This document shows positions 1-11,958 of a stretch of 64,000 nucleotides of DNA, in pieces. Source of the stretch: Henckelia pumila (taxonomy: Eukaryota > Streptophyta > Magnoliopsida > Lamiales > Gesneriaceae); assembly GCF_033568475.1 (NCBI RefSeq), contig NW_027331831.1, forward strand, positions 2,728,001 through 2,792,000, in the 5' to 3' direction. The translations under genes and the position numbers were made by a program. Position 1 is the first letter of the stretch, and every line of letters begins with the position of its first letter. The notes beneath the pieces are model-generated. The model was given only the letters and a program-made list of their open reading frames with translations, was not told the origin of the DNA and did not search any database.

Positions 1-1396
1 TTGCTAGCAAGAAACTGCTTGAAGTCAGCCATTTTTATGTCCCCAACCAAGACTGTCTTATGCGGTGGAGCAGGAGTTGAAAGAGGAAGCAAAGACAACG
101 TTCCACTTTCTGTCTTCCCTACTTCAGCATCAATCCATGCTATTTCATAATCTCCAAGCTATAATAAAAATGTGTGCACTTTTCAGATATAGAAAGAGTG
201 TATTTTGAGTAAACCACATCCATTTACAAGGTGGTGACAAAACCCTGGAACTTCACAATTTGGTGTATTTGGCTAAAAATTTTAGGAAGAAGCCACTAGC
301 CAAAGTTTTATCAACTTTAGACTCGCATGCATTTGCAACGGTTAATACACAGTAGCAAGACTTCATGCCATCTATTCACAGTGACTCTTCTTAAAATACA
401 TCAACAGTAACAGTTGGCACAGCTTCTTAAAGGAAATACTGAGGTGCTTACCTTCTTGAATAGAATGTTACTCATTAATTTCTCAGAAAGTTGAACCTAT
501 ATTTCAAAAGGAAAAACATAATAAGCCCCAGATTACATGGTCAACTGCTAATGAATTCAAAAAGGAGATGTAAAACATGGACAACTTACTTTATAAGCAC
601 ACAAATCTGAAGTGACATCAATTGATTCCTCAATCTGAGGAGCATATACATGGGGACAAACATTTTTGAGACAATGTTGCTTTAAATGCTCGGTGGCTTC
701 TGCTGATCCATGTACTAAGACCTAGGTCAGAGACGAAAAGAAAAAGGTAATTGTCAAAGAAACTTAATTCAATCACCAAACTCTTTGTAAACGGTTGAAG
801 GCAACAAAAAAACGCCTATAGATATCACATGATAAGATACCAGTCACGAATAACCTACCCCTAAAAAATGTAAAAAATTCCCAATGTTCTAAGGCAGTAA
901 GAAGTTGTATATTATCACAAGGGATATTACTAAGTTAAAAAAGAATATTATTCGGTATCATATGATGCTACTTGCTTCTAAATTTTCAGAAGATATATCT
1001 CGTGTGTCACTGTGACGGGAATAGCCCGTATTGTGTGGGGGAAACCATACAGTCATTTGATCATATTTTGTGTTAAAAACTTCAAATAATATTCAACAAT
1101 ACCCTGGAATTAAGAAATATTGGAAACTTCTATGTTTATAACAATATCTTGGAGTAACGACAACATAGAGAAGAAAGGAGAAAATCTGAAAAGTTCTCAT
1201 TATTTTTCTTCACAATCTTTGTGTAATTACAAGCCCGCCTATATACAAGTCTAGTTACCTTATTTCTATATATTATACAAGAAATAAGCCTTAACTGATG
1301 GGTACGAATAAGCAACAAATATTAAAAAGGACATTTTACTATAAATAACTTATTCTATTCCAGTTTTACCACTTCTCTAGGAACAAATACAAATAC

Positions 1397-1439
<43 letters not shown>

Positions 1440-4400
1440 TGTGTGACGTAATACATAACAAAAGGCACAGAAAAGGTACTTACAAGCTTCAAGGGGGAAA
1501 CATGGGCCAGAATCTTTTTGATTGAGCTGCCATCAGATCGGCCCTCAAAATCCATAAAGACCAAGGAACACTTGACATAGACCTGCGATGTTGCGTTTAA
1601 CAAAGACATCAAATTAATAAAATAAATCAGACGGGTGGACTATTAACACATAGGGCTGTTCATTCGGTTACAACCGCTTGAAGAACCAAAAATTCGGTTA
1701 ACCAAAAATCCTAACTGAACCGAATTAAATGGTTGAGTTTGGTTTAAACAGAAATTATTTCGGTTTTTCGGTTAGGCCGAATTTTAATTTTTTAAAATGT
1801 TTTATTTATATTCATTAACAGTAAAAATAAATAATAAAAAATGATTTAAAAACTAAAAAAAATGATTTTAAAAAATAAAATAACATCGGTTTTTGGTTCG
1901 GTTCAGATAGCCGAGCGAAAAAACAAAAAATGCAAAAAACTAAAAATCAAAACGAATTAATGGTCCGGTTTTCAGTTCAAACTGAATTTACGGTTTCAGT
2001 TTGGTTCGGGTGGTTAACCGAACCGTGAAAACCCCTAGTAATTTTAATATAAATTCAAGGACCATTCCACAGTTAGTAATAAACAGAAAACTAAAGACCT
2101 TAGACATGTGATTCACTATAGTATAAAATATGGTGTGTAAACAAGTTGAGCCCACCCGAGTAAATAAATTTTGATAGATCAAGCTCGAATTCAATACAAG
2201 CAAGCTCCAGCTCAAATTGAATTTGAGTGATTTAGAAATTTTCAGCTCAGGCACACTTGAAGATCTATTGAAAACACAAGCTGTAAAGAACTCAACACAA
2301 TTTTAATCCAATGCCAAGTATAATTTTGGCAATGTGGTTTTCTGGTCATGACTGAGTAGTACATTGTTGAGAAAATAACTTCAGCTTTGTGAGAGCTAAC
2401 TTCATAGAATTGAGGAATTTTGACTGTTGTTGTGCAGGTTTTAGAGTATATTTGAGTACTGGTTCAGATGATGATGCACTGTTTCAGTTGCAGTTTCCTT
2501 TGTTTGAGAACCCTAATATGCTCAGTTGGTTGTACCTGTATAGTTTCTCCTTGGCAACTTTTGATATCGTTGTGTGGTTAATTCCAAAGTATTTGTACAG
2601 ACTGAAGAACTAGTTGACAAGTTAGGGCATGGTGTGCAATAACAGACTGAATAAATGCAGACAGTAGAGCAGCTTGTTTTGGAAGCAGCTACTCCAAGGG
2701 AGTTCATTAAGATTCTTAGTGGACATAGAGTCTGCTTCTGAAGAAAAAATTGAAGAAAGGCATGCAAGAGTGACACTTGGGAAGAAGGCTCGTGTGCTAC
2801 CCTGTATCGAAATTACTTTAAAAATTTTGCTATATATATGTATATTTATATTTATATTTGATTACGCAGCACACATATTCTACTCCGGTTTGCCTAGAAG
2901 AAATTACTTTTAACGAATTTTTTGCATTTATGAATAACACAGTTGAGAAAATAACTTCAGATGTAGTCAGAGGCAGCGGTTGGTAAATTTTGGAAAAGTA
3001 AAAGAGATTCTACGTACAGTTTGCTCGGAAGATACTACTCTTGACGGAGCTGTATCAAATATAAGACTAGCAAATCCTTCATCAAGCTTTCCATTAAGGT
3101 CGCCATCAGCCTACAAAGTAGATGCTGTGAGATAAATAGCACAATCAATAATAAAAGGAGTTGAATAATTGATTTATGGAAACAAGTAAATGTGTCCTAT
3201 GTTCTTCCAGATGTGAAAAAATCAACTCAGTAACATATGAAGGAAAGAGACGACTGTTCTTATCCAACAAGTTGATGAAAACTGACGCACAAAGAGAGGT
3301 ATGCTATTAAAAAAAACTAACCAGCATTGATGCTTGGTCCATGTCTTCATCCTTGATTGTATAATCATCTGGATTGATAACTTCACCAAAATCATCCCAT
3401 TCTACAGAATTCTCGTAGAAGGGGAACATTGGAGCGGCCGTAGTTGGAGGTGGAACAAACCCATCAATCAATACGTCTCTAAGAGACCCATGTTGCAAAC
3501 CAACAGCTGCAAGAATGTAATGTATTTGAGTTTGCGAAAGTTGGGGGCCATGCAGAAATGTATCCTCCCTTAGTTAGGTATTATCTATACTCTTGAGAAC
3601 CTCGGTTTCTCTATCCTCTAATAGAGCGGTCTGGATTTTCAGTGTGTGTACTTTCTCATATACGAACTCATTTTCCAAAATATAAAATGAAATATTTTAC
3701 CTCAAAATTTCGACAAAGAAAAGTTTACTGGGTAAAATTAGCAAGTATTTTTGGGATTGAGGGATTACAATTTGAAGAAGGATTGATGATGCTGGTATCA
3801 ACAACCATAGGATCATTCCCAGCAGGCTCAGCACTGGGGGAAACTTTTGATTCCTCCTCTTTGATAAGAGCAGCTTTAAGAGCCTCATCTTTTCTTTTCC
3901 GATCTTGCTCTTCTTCATATGCAGCCAACTCCTCTCCAACCAAGGGAATTCTCTTTGACATTATTACTTTAACAGCTTTAGGAGGAGGATCTGACTGAAG
4001 CATACGAGCTAGGGTGGAAAACTACAATGTGCAGAAGTCAGCAAAAATGCGCATGAACACTCCAACAGCAGCAGGGAAATGGGACCAGTTTTCTCCTCTT
4101 TCTATTCATTTTTTCCTCTTTAATGACAATGAAAAATTATCTAATTCAAGATCAAATGAATGAAGTTTTTTTTTACCAAAAAAAGAGAGCAGCCAAACCC
4201 AATAGTTCAATCTGATAACAGATGCAATTTGCTTTTTACGAAACGCCACTTGATCATTTTGTTACGGAATCAAGTTGTGTTAGTACTCCAGACCATCATT
4301 TCATCACCAGAAACTTGAATTGAAAGGTAATAGAAATCATGTTGATGGCCGGAACGATATAGGCACGGAAAAACACATTAAACTTATTACATATCCAATG

Positions 4401-7400
4401 AATGCAAAGATAAAAGCACTTGTGTTTGGAGCTCTTGTAATTTCTCGAGAGGTTTTGGCCTAGTCCCCTTCTTTTGTATTTCTTATTTATCTAATAAACG
4501 GGTAGGGGTCTGCCTAACCCCCGCCACAACAGGCTTTTTAAAAAAAAAAAGAAGATAAAAGCACTTGAACAAACCAAAATAATGCAAAGCCTTCCATAAT
4601 ACCTATACTATTTAACTAAATGAAGTACAATGATGAGTTACGATCCAGTGTTGTAAATGGTGGTAGACATTCAGTGACTACCTACCACCTAGGTGGTTGA
4701 ATTTTTTCCTATTGTTGATACATATTTATGTATAATCATGCAATGCAATTACAAATAGTCATCATTCTTTATGTAATATATATAATTAAATGATGCTTAT
4801 GCATAAATAAGTTTCATACAATATACAATTTATACAAGGTGCAAATAAATACATAAATACAACTTACAAGATAATTAATAAAGATTTATCACCATATTAA
4901 TGCTAAAAAGGTAATATCGTTACTTTTACCAAAAGCCTGAGTTTAAAAAATTCAAGATTTCAATCAGACCACCTTCTGTATTAGCTTTGACTCCTAATCC
5001 AACAAGGACTAGACTAAACATAACTAATCTTCTAAATCATCTACATATGCACCATCATTCTCCTCGTTACATTCATAAGCCTCTCCTCATCTAACTCAAA
5101 ATTAACATTTTCTACGTTCTCCTCCTCCAATGTATCTAAACCCTCATCAAGTTCTCTAATGGAGATGTTCTTTGTGCTCCTCCTTGGTGGGACTATTGTG
5201 TTTTGGAAGAGAAAGTGTTAAGTGTACAAGTGTATTAATAATAGTGTTTCGCCTCGCCCACCCCAACTCATCTTCTACCGCCTAAGGCAACGACAGGGTG
5301 GTCAACGACTGCCTCGACAGCCATTTAGAATACTGAAGAGCTTGTAAAGGGATCTACAGCCTAAGGCAACGGCGGTGCGGTCAACGGCCGCCTCGACAGC
5401 CATTTAAAATACTGAAGATTTTATAAAGGGCTCTAGCATAAAAACAAAATGGCAAAGAACTCCAATAATATTAATATTGAGAATTCCAATAGTGTCCTAA
5501 TTTGGGGCCCATAACATGATTAAAATATGTTACTAATTACTACTAGATTCACAAATAGATTAATGAAAGCAAACCTGGCCTCTCTCAGTAAAAAGTACAA
5601 GGTTCTTCACATCAGCAGCCCATTCAACAAATATATCATGAGAGAATCCAGCCTCCAAACTTGCCATTGATGCTAAAACAATCTGACAGAAACACAGTGC
5701 TAAAGAGATCATGAAATTGAAAATCCAGAAATATTGAAATAATCAGTAAATTAATTTTACATCCTAACCTTTGGGCCATCATGAACATTTTCAAGCTCAC
5801 TTTTATTGATCAAAAGAGTGACATGTCTGCGAATGTTGTATAAAATCATGGATAAGGGCCTCTTCACAGATTTTTATGAGCTTTTGATGTTAACAAGACA
5901 CGATGAAGGCATCGGCATTTGCATCAAAACTACCAACCAATTTCTTCTTCTCAATTTAGGTTATATAGAGATCATTGGTCAAGCGCTAGGGTCAGTACAT
6001 GTTCAAAAGAACTAAATCAAAGACCAAAACATCCAGGTCCAAAAATTTCCAGGACAACGAGTATAAAAATGCTGACCACACACTGAAATTTCAAGAGCAA
6101 GTGAAACTAGATGGAAATCATCTTTAACGATCCAACTATTTAATTGATGCACCATGCAGTTTTTTCTACATGCTTTCAAAACTATTCCCAACTAACCCAA
6201 AAAGTACCAAAGAGATATCTTACTTCAAAAGAAAAGCATTGTCGCGTGTATGCTCGAAGGATTTTGCTATTGAGTCACTCATCCACTCGAGAAAACTCTT
6301 GGCATAATCAACAGTACTTGATGACACATATGTAAGGAAGAAGATGGGAATCGTCAAGTGGTGCTGCTCCCAGTACTGCAAATTTTTTTTTACTCTTTCT
6401 ACTTTTGATATAAATCTTAATAACCAATTGATAATAACCAGATGGAGAAACTACAATGTCATTAAGGCTGACTTACCTGTTCCAGGATTAAAAGTAGCTC
6501 CAACACTCGACCAGCTGTATCTACTGGCACCAATATCTTTCCATCCGCTCTCAATGTCCGCAGGATAACATCTAAAATATACAAGAATAAAGAACAATTT
6601 TTCCAGTAAATAGCAATCAAAGAATTTACAAAATTATAAGGCTTGATTAGGATTTACAGTGCATGTGGTCAAGTCAAAACAAAATCAAGATACATGGAAG
6701 GTTTTTCTTTTCCATCAATAAGAATAAATTTGAAAGTGATTGAGTATATGAAAAAATAGTGAAGCAAAACAAAACAAAACAAATCAAAACAAAACAAAAA
6801 AACCTGAAATTTGGGTCCAGATAGCAGAAATGTGATCTTCTCTGGATGAGTGAACAACAGAAAAAGGGAAATGGGAATTTAATAGAAATGCGGTTCGAAT
6901 TTATGAATGATGATATATTACCTAGAAATTCTTGGTCCCTCTGGCGCCTTGGAGGCTGATTACTTAACAGAGCATTATAAGCATCCGTTATTAGAACTGC
7001 AGGGCGGACAAAAGACTCTAAAACAGTTCCATTCAAATGCCTGATAAAAGAACAGTGGAGTTAGCTTCTCCATACTCTGTACATGAATATCACTCTGGTT
7101 CCAAAACTTCAATTGCGCAGGGGCAGGAAGAAAACCTTTCTTTGCGATGATTGAAGTCAACAGCATATATAACATCTTCCCCGTCTTTTGTTATTTTCCA
7201 AATTGTGCCACCTAAAAGGTGACCAGCTAAGTGGGGAGCAACAACAATTCCTTCTCCTTTTCCTAGCATTAGTTATCAAGAATTGAAATATATGAAAAAC
7301 AAAAGATAAGGTTATTTTTACACGTTGTTATGCAAGCATAAAATGATGATACACTAGTTCACATGGAATCACCAGCAACTAACAAAGTGTTCTCATCTAT

Positions 7401-9505
7401 ATTTTTGACGAATTTAAAAGTTCTCAAAGCAGTCATAAAAAGATAAACAGTGCAAAAATAAAAAATCCAAGCCTGAACACTGAAACTTAAATAAAAAGCT
7501 TATAATGACGACACTAACAATAAAAAGCTTTTAAATAAACAGTGAATCACGTTAAACAAAAGGGAGCTAAACAGTGCAAAAATAAAAATCCAAGCCTGAA
7601 CACTGAAACTTAAATAAAAAGCTTATAATGACGACACTAACAATAAAATGATTTCTGAATTGTAAGTTAAATAATTGCAAATATTCCAGTGTAGATTATA
7701 CAGCAATACATGATATGTCACATCCCCTCTTTTACATTCTTCCCTTGAGAGCACAATAAAAGAAAACTTGAAACATAAAACAACACACAAGAATAGAATT
7801 GACAGATAATAAATTAAACAACTCATAACGTGCCCAATCACCAGAAGCTTTTGGAATACAAACTTACAAACCAGCAAAGAGAAAACTTACCAGACATGTA
7901 GTAATTCTGAGAATATGTCAATCTGGTAATATTTTGAAATGCAGAATCTATATCATCCAGTGTAAATAAATCGAACTCTGACACTTGCTGCAAGAAATCA
8001 AATACAATCGGTAGGGAAAATGTATTGAGAATAAACATTGCTCAATAAGATGGTACAAGTTAACAACATTACTCGTACCAAACTGAAAATTGTGGTTTGA
8101 TCTTCAATATTAGTTTTTGTAAATACCAAGTATCACTTGTTGACGCCGGTATACAAACACCAAATACCATTTTTCAGGTGCAGAAACAAAGGTATATAAG
8201 TTATAATCAAGAAATAACATGTGTGATATCATCATTAGTACTAAAACTATAATAATTCGATAATTATTTTTAGAATCTGCAATTGATACATGAGTTGATT
8301 TACAAATTTTTTCTTATTTTAATAATTTAATTACCGAAATTTGTTTCATTTTCATAATTTTGGTTAGCATAGATTGAAAATATGAGAATGGGTATTCCGT
8401 GCAGTAAAAGCATTTGTGATTTTGAAGTTCACCTAAATTTTGATTCAAACAGCACGCAATGGTTCTTATGAAATGAAAAGTTCTGATGCTTCCATCTAAA
8501 CTTAACCTAGAAGAAAAGCTCAAAACATACTCTACTCAACTAGATACACACAAGTATCATCGGTTGTTGGAAAGAAATGCCAGAAATCAAGTCTCATGCA
8601 CTCCCGGAAACTATAGCAAAACATTCAATAGTCATGTGACTCACAGATAGTTTAAAACAGTAATATCACTAGGGTCATGCTCCACCTGGTTACATTCTTA
8701 CTGAGAATCATCATTTTTCATTGCAATCAAGAAGAAGAAAAAAAAATAATGAAAAATAGAGAGGTGAATGAAAAGGTGATTTCACTCTCCTTAATTTCAA
8801 TAGCTCTTATACATGCATTAACCAAAAGGAAACTACTTGCTTTCAACTGCTGACGATATTTGACAAAATACACTGCTCCATCGTCGTATACTATAGCTAA
8901 AGTAGATAAATATTGATTTCTTGTGCAATGAAGAAAGCTAAATCACGTACACAACTGAGGGTCTAAGTTTGCGCAGCTGTTCTACAGTAGCTAATGGAAA
9001 CCAGAAAGAAGAGCAACCATAATCATTCAGAAAAAAAAGTTCCTGATTAATGTTTCACCTTTCTGGAAAGATAGTGATCGTACATAGTAAGTAAACCCAA
9101 TCTGTACACAGGTTCGGTCGCATAAACAGGAGCACATAGTCCAAGTTCTTTCATGGCGTAAGGCAATGCGCCGAGATGAAGTGTGTCAGGGTGGGATAGC
9201 AATACGGCATCCACAGCTGAAGCTACCCTGATCGACATTGAAAGCTTTCTCCATAGTTATAATTGTAAATTTTTGAAACTCACGATGACATGTAAACCAA
9301 CCATCCAGCGAACATAAAGATTCAACAACAGTGAACTACGTTGTGCTACATCAAACCTGGCGAGGGGTTGAAGAAGGGAGGCATCAAAATGGTCGTTCCA
9401 ACCGCAATCAATGAGTATATTGAAGCCGTCAATGGAGACCAAGTACGAGAGCGGGTTCTCATTGTACACTCCACACAGAGGCTTCACTTGCACCGATGTC
9501 CCCAT
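1..9505 (-). CDS. CPSF100: CPSF100: cleavage and polyadenylation specificity factor subunit 2 (3' end off window)
   Basis: This is the non-catalytic partner of the CPSF73 endonuclease in the nuclear complex that cleaves pre-mRNA and directs polyadenylation. Coding exons, in transcript order, are 9505-9357, 9227-9059, 7987-7891, 7262-7136, 7040-6922, 6571-6477, 6375-6224, 5826-5769, 5682-5575, 4021-3769, 3506-3322, 3110-3018, 1582-1484, 721-590, 496-452 and 158-1. All junctions are GT...AG and the phases agree. About 679 residues are visible; the family is about 740 long, so roughly the last 60 lie beyond position 1. The start [20 protein letters not shown] is the conserved plant N-terminus. 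The metallo-beta-lactamase part reads [15 protein letters not shown], lacking the HxHxDH zinc motif, as expected for CPSF100 rather than CPSF73. The beta-CASP part includes [17 protein letters not shown] and [11 protein letters not shown]. The acidic stretch [20 protein letters not shown] is also typical. Several introns carry transposon relics or tandem duplications, listed separately. Exon borders were read by eye. Confidence 0.96.
1402..1445. repeat. GT/CA microsatellite in a CPSF100 intron
   Basis: A run of about 20 GT dinucleotides lies in the intron just upstream, in transcript order, of the CPSF100 exon at 590-721. It is a simple repeat and probably length-variable between individuals. 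Confidence 0.9.
1651..2037. mobile_element. hAT-like MITE (GGTTCGGTT-rich) in a CPSF100 intron
   Basis: The element begins TAGGGCTGTTCATTCGGTTA and ends ...CGAACCGTGAAAACCCCTA. The ends are imperfect inverted repeats, TAGGGSTKTTCA followed by CGGTT. The interior is AT-rich and repeats GGTTCGGTT-like words near both ends. The flanking 8-mers TTAACACA and GTAATTTT do not match, so the target duplication has decayed or the ends are slightly misplaced. The family call rests on end structure alone. Confidence 0.6.
4646..5414 (-). mobile_element. Decayed hAT transposon, internally deleted, in a CPSF100 intron
   Basis: The left end CAGTGTTGTAAATGG and the right end CCATTTAAAATACTG are inverted repeats that begin with the CAGTG-like start common in hAT elements. 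Between about 5030 and 5220 the minus strand resembles an acidic hAT transposase C-terminus, with pieces such as [23 protein letters not shown] and [11 protein letters not shown], but these fall in different frames with stops. The rest of the transposase is missing. The 5' terminal part is present twice in tandem (5271-5345 and 5355-5430), each copy with GCCTAAGGCAACG and CCATTTARAATACTG. No matching target duplication was found. Confidence 0.6.
5271..5430. repeat. Tandem duplication of a hAT terminus
   Basis: Two units of about 80 bp share CCTAAGGCAACG, GTCAACG, GCCTCGACAGCCATTTA and AATACTGAAGA, followed by TAAAGGG and TCTA. They are about 85% identical by eye and form the right end of the hAT relic. 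Confidence 0.75.
7444..7657. repeat. Tandem direct duplication (about 90 bp, 124-bp period) in a CPSF100 intron
   Basis: The stretch from TAAACAGTGCAAAAATAAA through GACGACACTAACAATAAAA occurs at 7444-7533 and again at 7568-7657, almost identical apart from the length of one A run. A 34-bp unique spacer separates the copies. The near-identity suggests a recent local duplication. It lies in an intron and does not touch an exon. Confidence 0.9.
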
Positions 9506-10802
9506 TTTCCCGTACGAATTTGCTTCCTTTTTCGCTTTGATTTCTTCTTATTTTTGTTTATGTTCACGAATTTTTGCGATTCTTCTTCGCAGTTCAACTG
9601 AGCTCAGGATGGGGATGCAGGGTTTTAGGATCCGTGTGTTCTTGCCCAAATTGTTTATCCGGGTTCAAATCATCGGCCCATTTTGACGCTAGTCTACTTT
9701 TAAAATTTTAATAATTACTTTGAAATTTTTTGTCCGCGTATTAACATTCATTATTCCAGAAAAAAAAAACTATTGTTATAAATGTATCAACATAATTCTT
9801 TATAAAAAACCTAATTATATAAAAATAATTTTTTTATGTTGACCAATTTTGAAATTGTTTACAATTTTTTTTACATGCTTGTAACGGTGTCAAGGATATT
9901 AATATATTATTATATTTAATTTTAATAATATATTTTAATTGTTTTGGAATTTTTAATTTTTATTTTTATTATTATAAAACAGTTAATCATAACATTTTTT
10001 TTATGTGATGTAACATGATAAAAAATTAAAATTGTAAAAATACTTCCTCAGCCTAATATCCACGTTTTTTTTTGTCTCAAATATATAGTCGTATATCATA
10101 TTTAGTAATATTTTTTTACACTCCTTTACTAATATACTCCTATTAACTACATCTTGAAAATTGTGCAATCAGTTTTTAATACATTAAATAGACATAATGT
10201 TAAAATTCTGAACATAAAGTACTAAATTCACAAACTCTATTTAAAAAAAAAAAAAAAAAACCTAATCGATTGATTTTTGAAAAAATTGTATTTTTTTGTT
10301 TTGTGTTTGTTTTTTTTTGTCATTTTAGTCCTCTGTGTTAATCAAATTTCAGTTTGTCATGCATCTCCATATTTTTGTCAATTCTAATAATTTTTCATCG
10401 GAAGTGTTAATGTAAACCACAATATTGATGCGGCTTCTGAAAAATACTAAAATCGGCCAAAAAACAAAGATAATAGACGAATGTTGAAATTTGACAACGT
10501 AGAAAGTCCAAAATTATAAAGAAATCACACAATGTAGTTTTCCTTTTTAGAAAACTAGCATTTGAACATTTTAACATCTACTATTTTTTTTTTTGGAGAG
10601 TCATTTTAACATCTACTTTCCATTTTAGAATAAGAGTGACTTCTCATGTATCATGAGTCAATTTTGTGAGACAAATCTTTTAATTGGATTACCGATGAAA
10701 AAGTATTATTTTTATGCTAAAAATATTAATTTTTATTGTATATATGAGTATGATTGACCCGGATAAAGATCCGTGAAACCATCTCTTTAAAGACTTACTC
10801 TA
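9506..10802. other. Spacer between the CPSF100 start and a MITE: promoter side plus AT-rich sequence
   Basis: The first 150 bases should hold the CPSF100 5' UTR and promoter (minus strand). Position 10046 begins CTTCCTCAGCCTAATATCCACG, which resembles the CTCCCTCCGTCCC end common in plant Stowaway-type MITEs, but I cannot find its partner. Around 10310-10530, TCATTTTAGTCCTC and ATTTCAGTTTG face ACTAAAATCGGCC and TTGAAATTTGAC, so this is probably an old foldback element. No gene is visible. Confidence 0.5.
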
Positions 10803-11528
10803 TGGTTGTGTTTACTTGCTATGATAAGTATAGAATTATATTAATAATCTTAAGCAATCACATGTGTACTTGCTTTTTGAGGGTCTGTATTAACTCATAA
10901 AGTTCATCCATAGTTACCTAATTTAAACTTTAAACCTTGATGATTTATCCCAAATAAATGGTATGATAAATAATCATTATATTTCTAATTGAAAAAATTA
11001 CACTAATATCCTTAATTTACTTTCCAAAAAAATAATATATAAAAATCTCATTTAAAAAAATTATATAACATGGATATAAATTTCAAATACTTTAAGATAT
11101 ATTAATACATTTGAAAAAAATTCTAATAATTTAATATGTAATTAATACATTTCATTAGAATTTATCCTTATTCATGGGGAATTTTTTTTTAACTCAATTT
11201 ATTAATTTTTTAAAAAAATAAATAATATTTATACTTAATAATTTTGGTCAATTAAAATAATTTACATGTGGATTAATAATAATTTACATTTTTCAATAAA
11301 AATCACAATCTCAATTTTACAAATAAAAACTAAAAATAAGATTATATATTATACAAAAAAGTCAAAATTGTAACTCGTCATTTAATCATAATATCAATCA
11401 CAAAATTGATCCATTAAAGTAAACCTGTGATTGTTTATGGATCATCATTCAACATTCTATAAAATTAGTTTCATAGTCTTATTATTATTTATCTATATAT
11501 AATTAATCTCACTAAGTAAACACATCCA
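10803..11528. mobile_element. 726-bp non-autonomous DNA transposon with GTGTTTACTT ends
   Basis: The ends TGGTTGTGTTTACTT and AAGTAAACACATCCA are inverted repeats with one mismatch over 15 bases. Similarity continues inward less strictly. A TA dinucleotide flanks both ends (10801-10802 and 11529-11530), which would fit a Tc1/mariner-type insertion, but TA flanks are weak evidence in AT-rich DNA and a Tourist-type origin is possible. The interior is AT-rich and without a coding frame. Confidence 0.6.
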
Positions 11529-11958
11529 TAATGTATCATTAATACTGTCGAGTATCATTAATATTGTCGAATTAAAATTATCCAACTCGCATGTCTTTGT
11601 TTCGATATCACACATTTTTATTTTCCTTTCACGTTGTTAATTGTTTTTTATTTGTTAATTTTCTATCAACCATTTTGCCTGATATGTAGTGGCTTTTTTT
11701 TCGGAAGACGAAAACTCCATAAGAATAGTATGATCATGAAAATAACATCGCAACAAATAATTATATTTCAAAATAGCATAAAATAGTATTCAAGTCTCGT
11801 CCCAAATATAAATTTCCTCAGATGGCCTCAATACATGCCAGACAACTTGATGTTTTATCATATTCCGATTTGAGATCAAATGGACCAAATCGCACCCAAA
11901 GTCTTTTCCGAGTTTCTAACATCCTCGAGCGCAGACAGGTTGAGGCCAAACATAAGCA

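Noticed and set aside
2389-2913. Short plus-strand frames with ordinary-looking amino-acid composition
   Set aside because: They lie in a CPSF100 intron and match no family I recognise. Possibly a relic, but unsupported.
3642-3998. 118-codon plus-strand frame
   Set aside because: Opposite strand of a CPSF100 exon.
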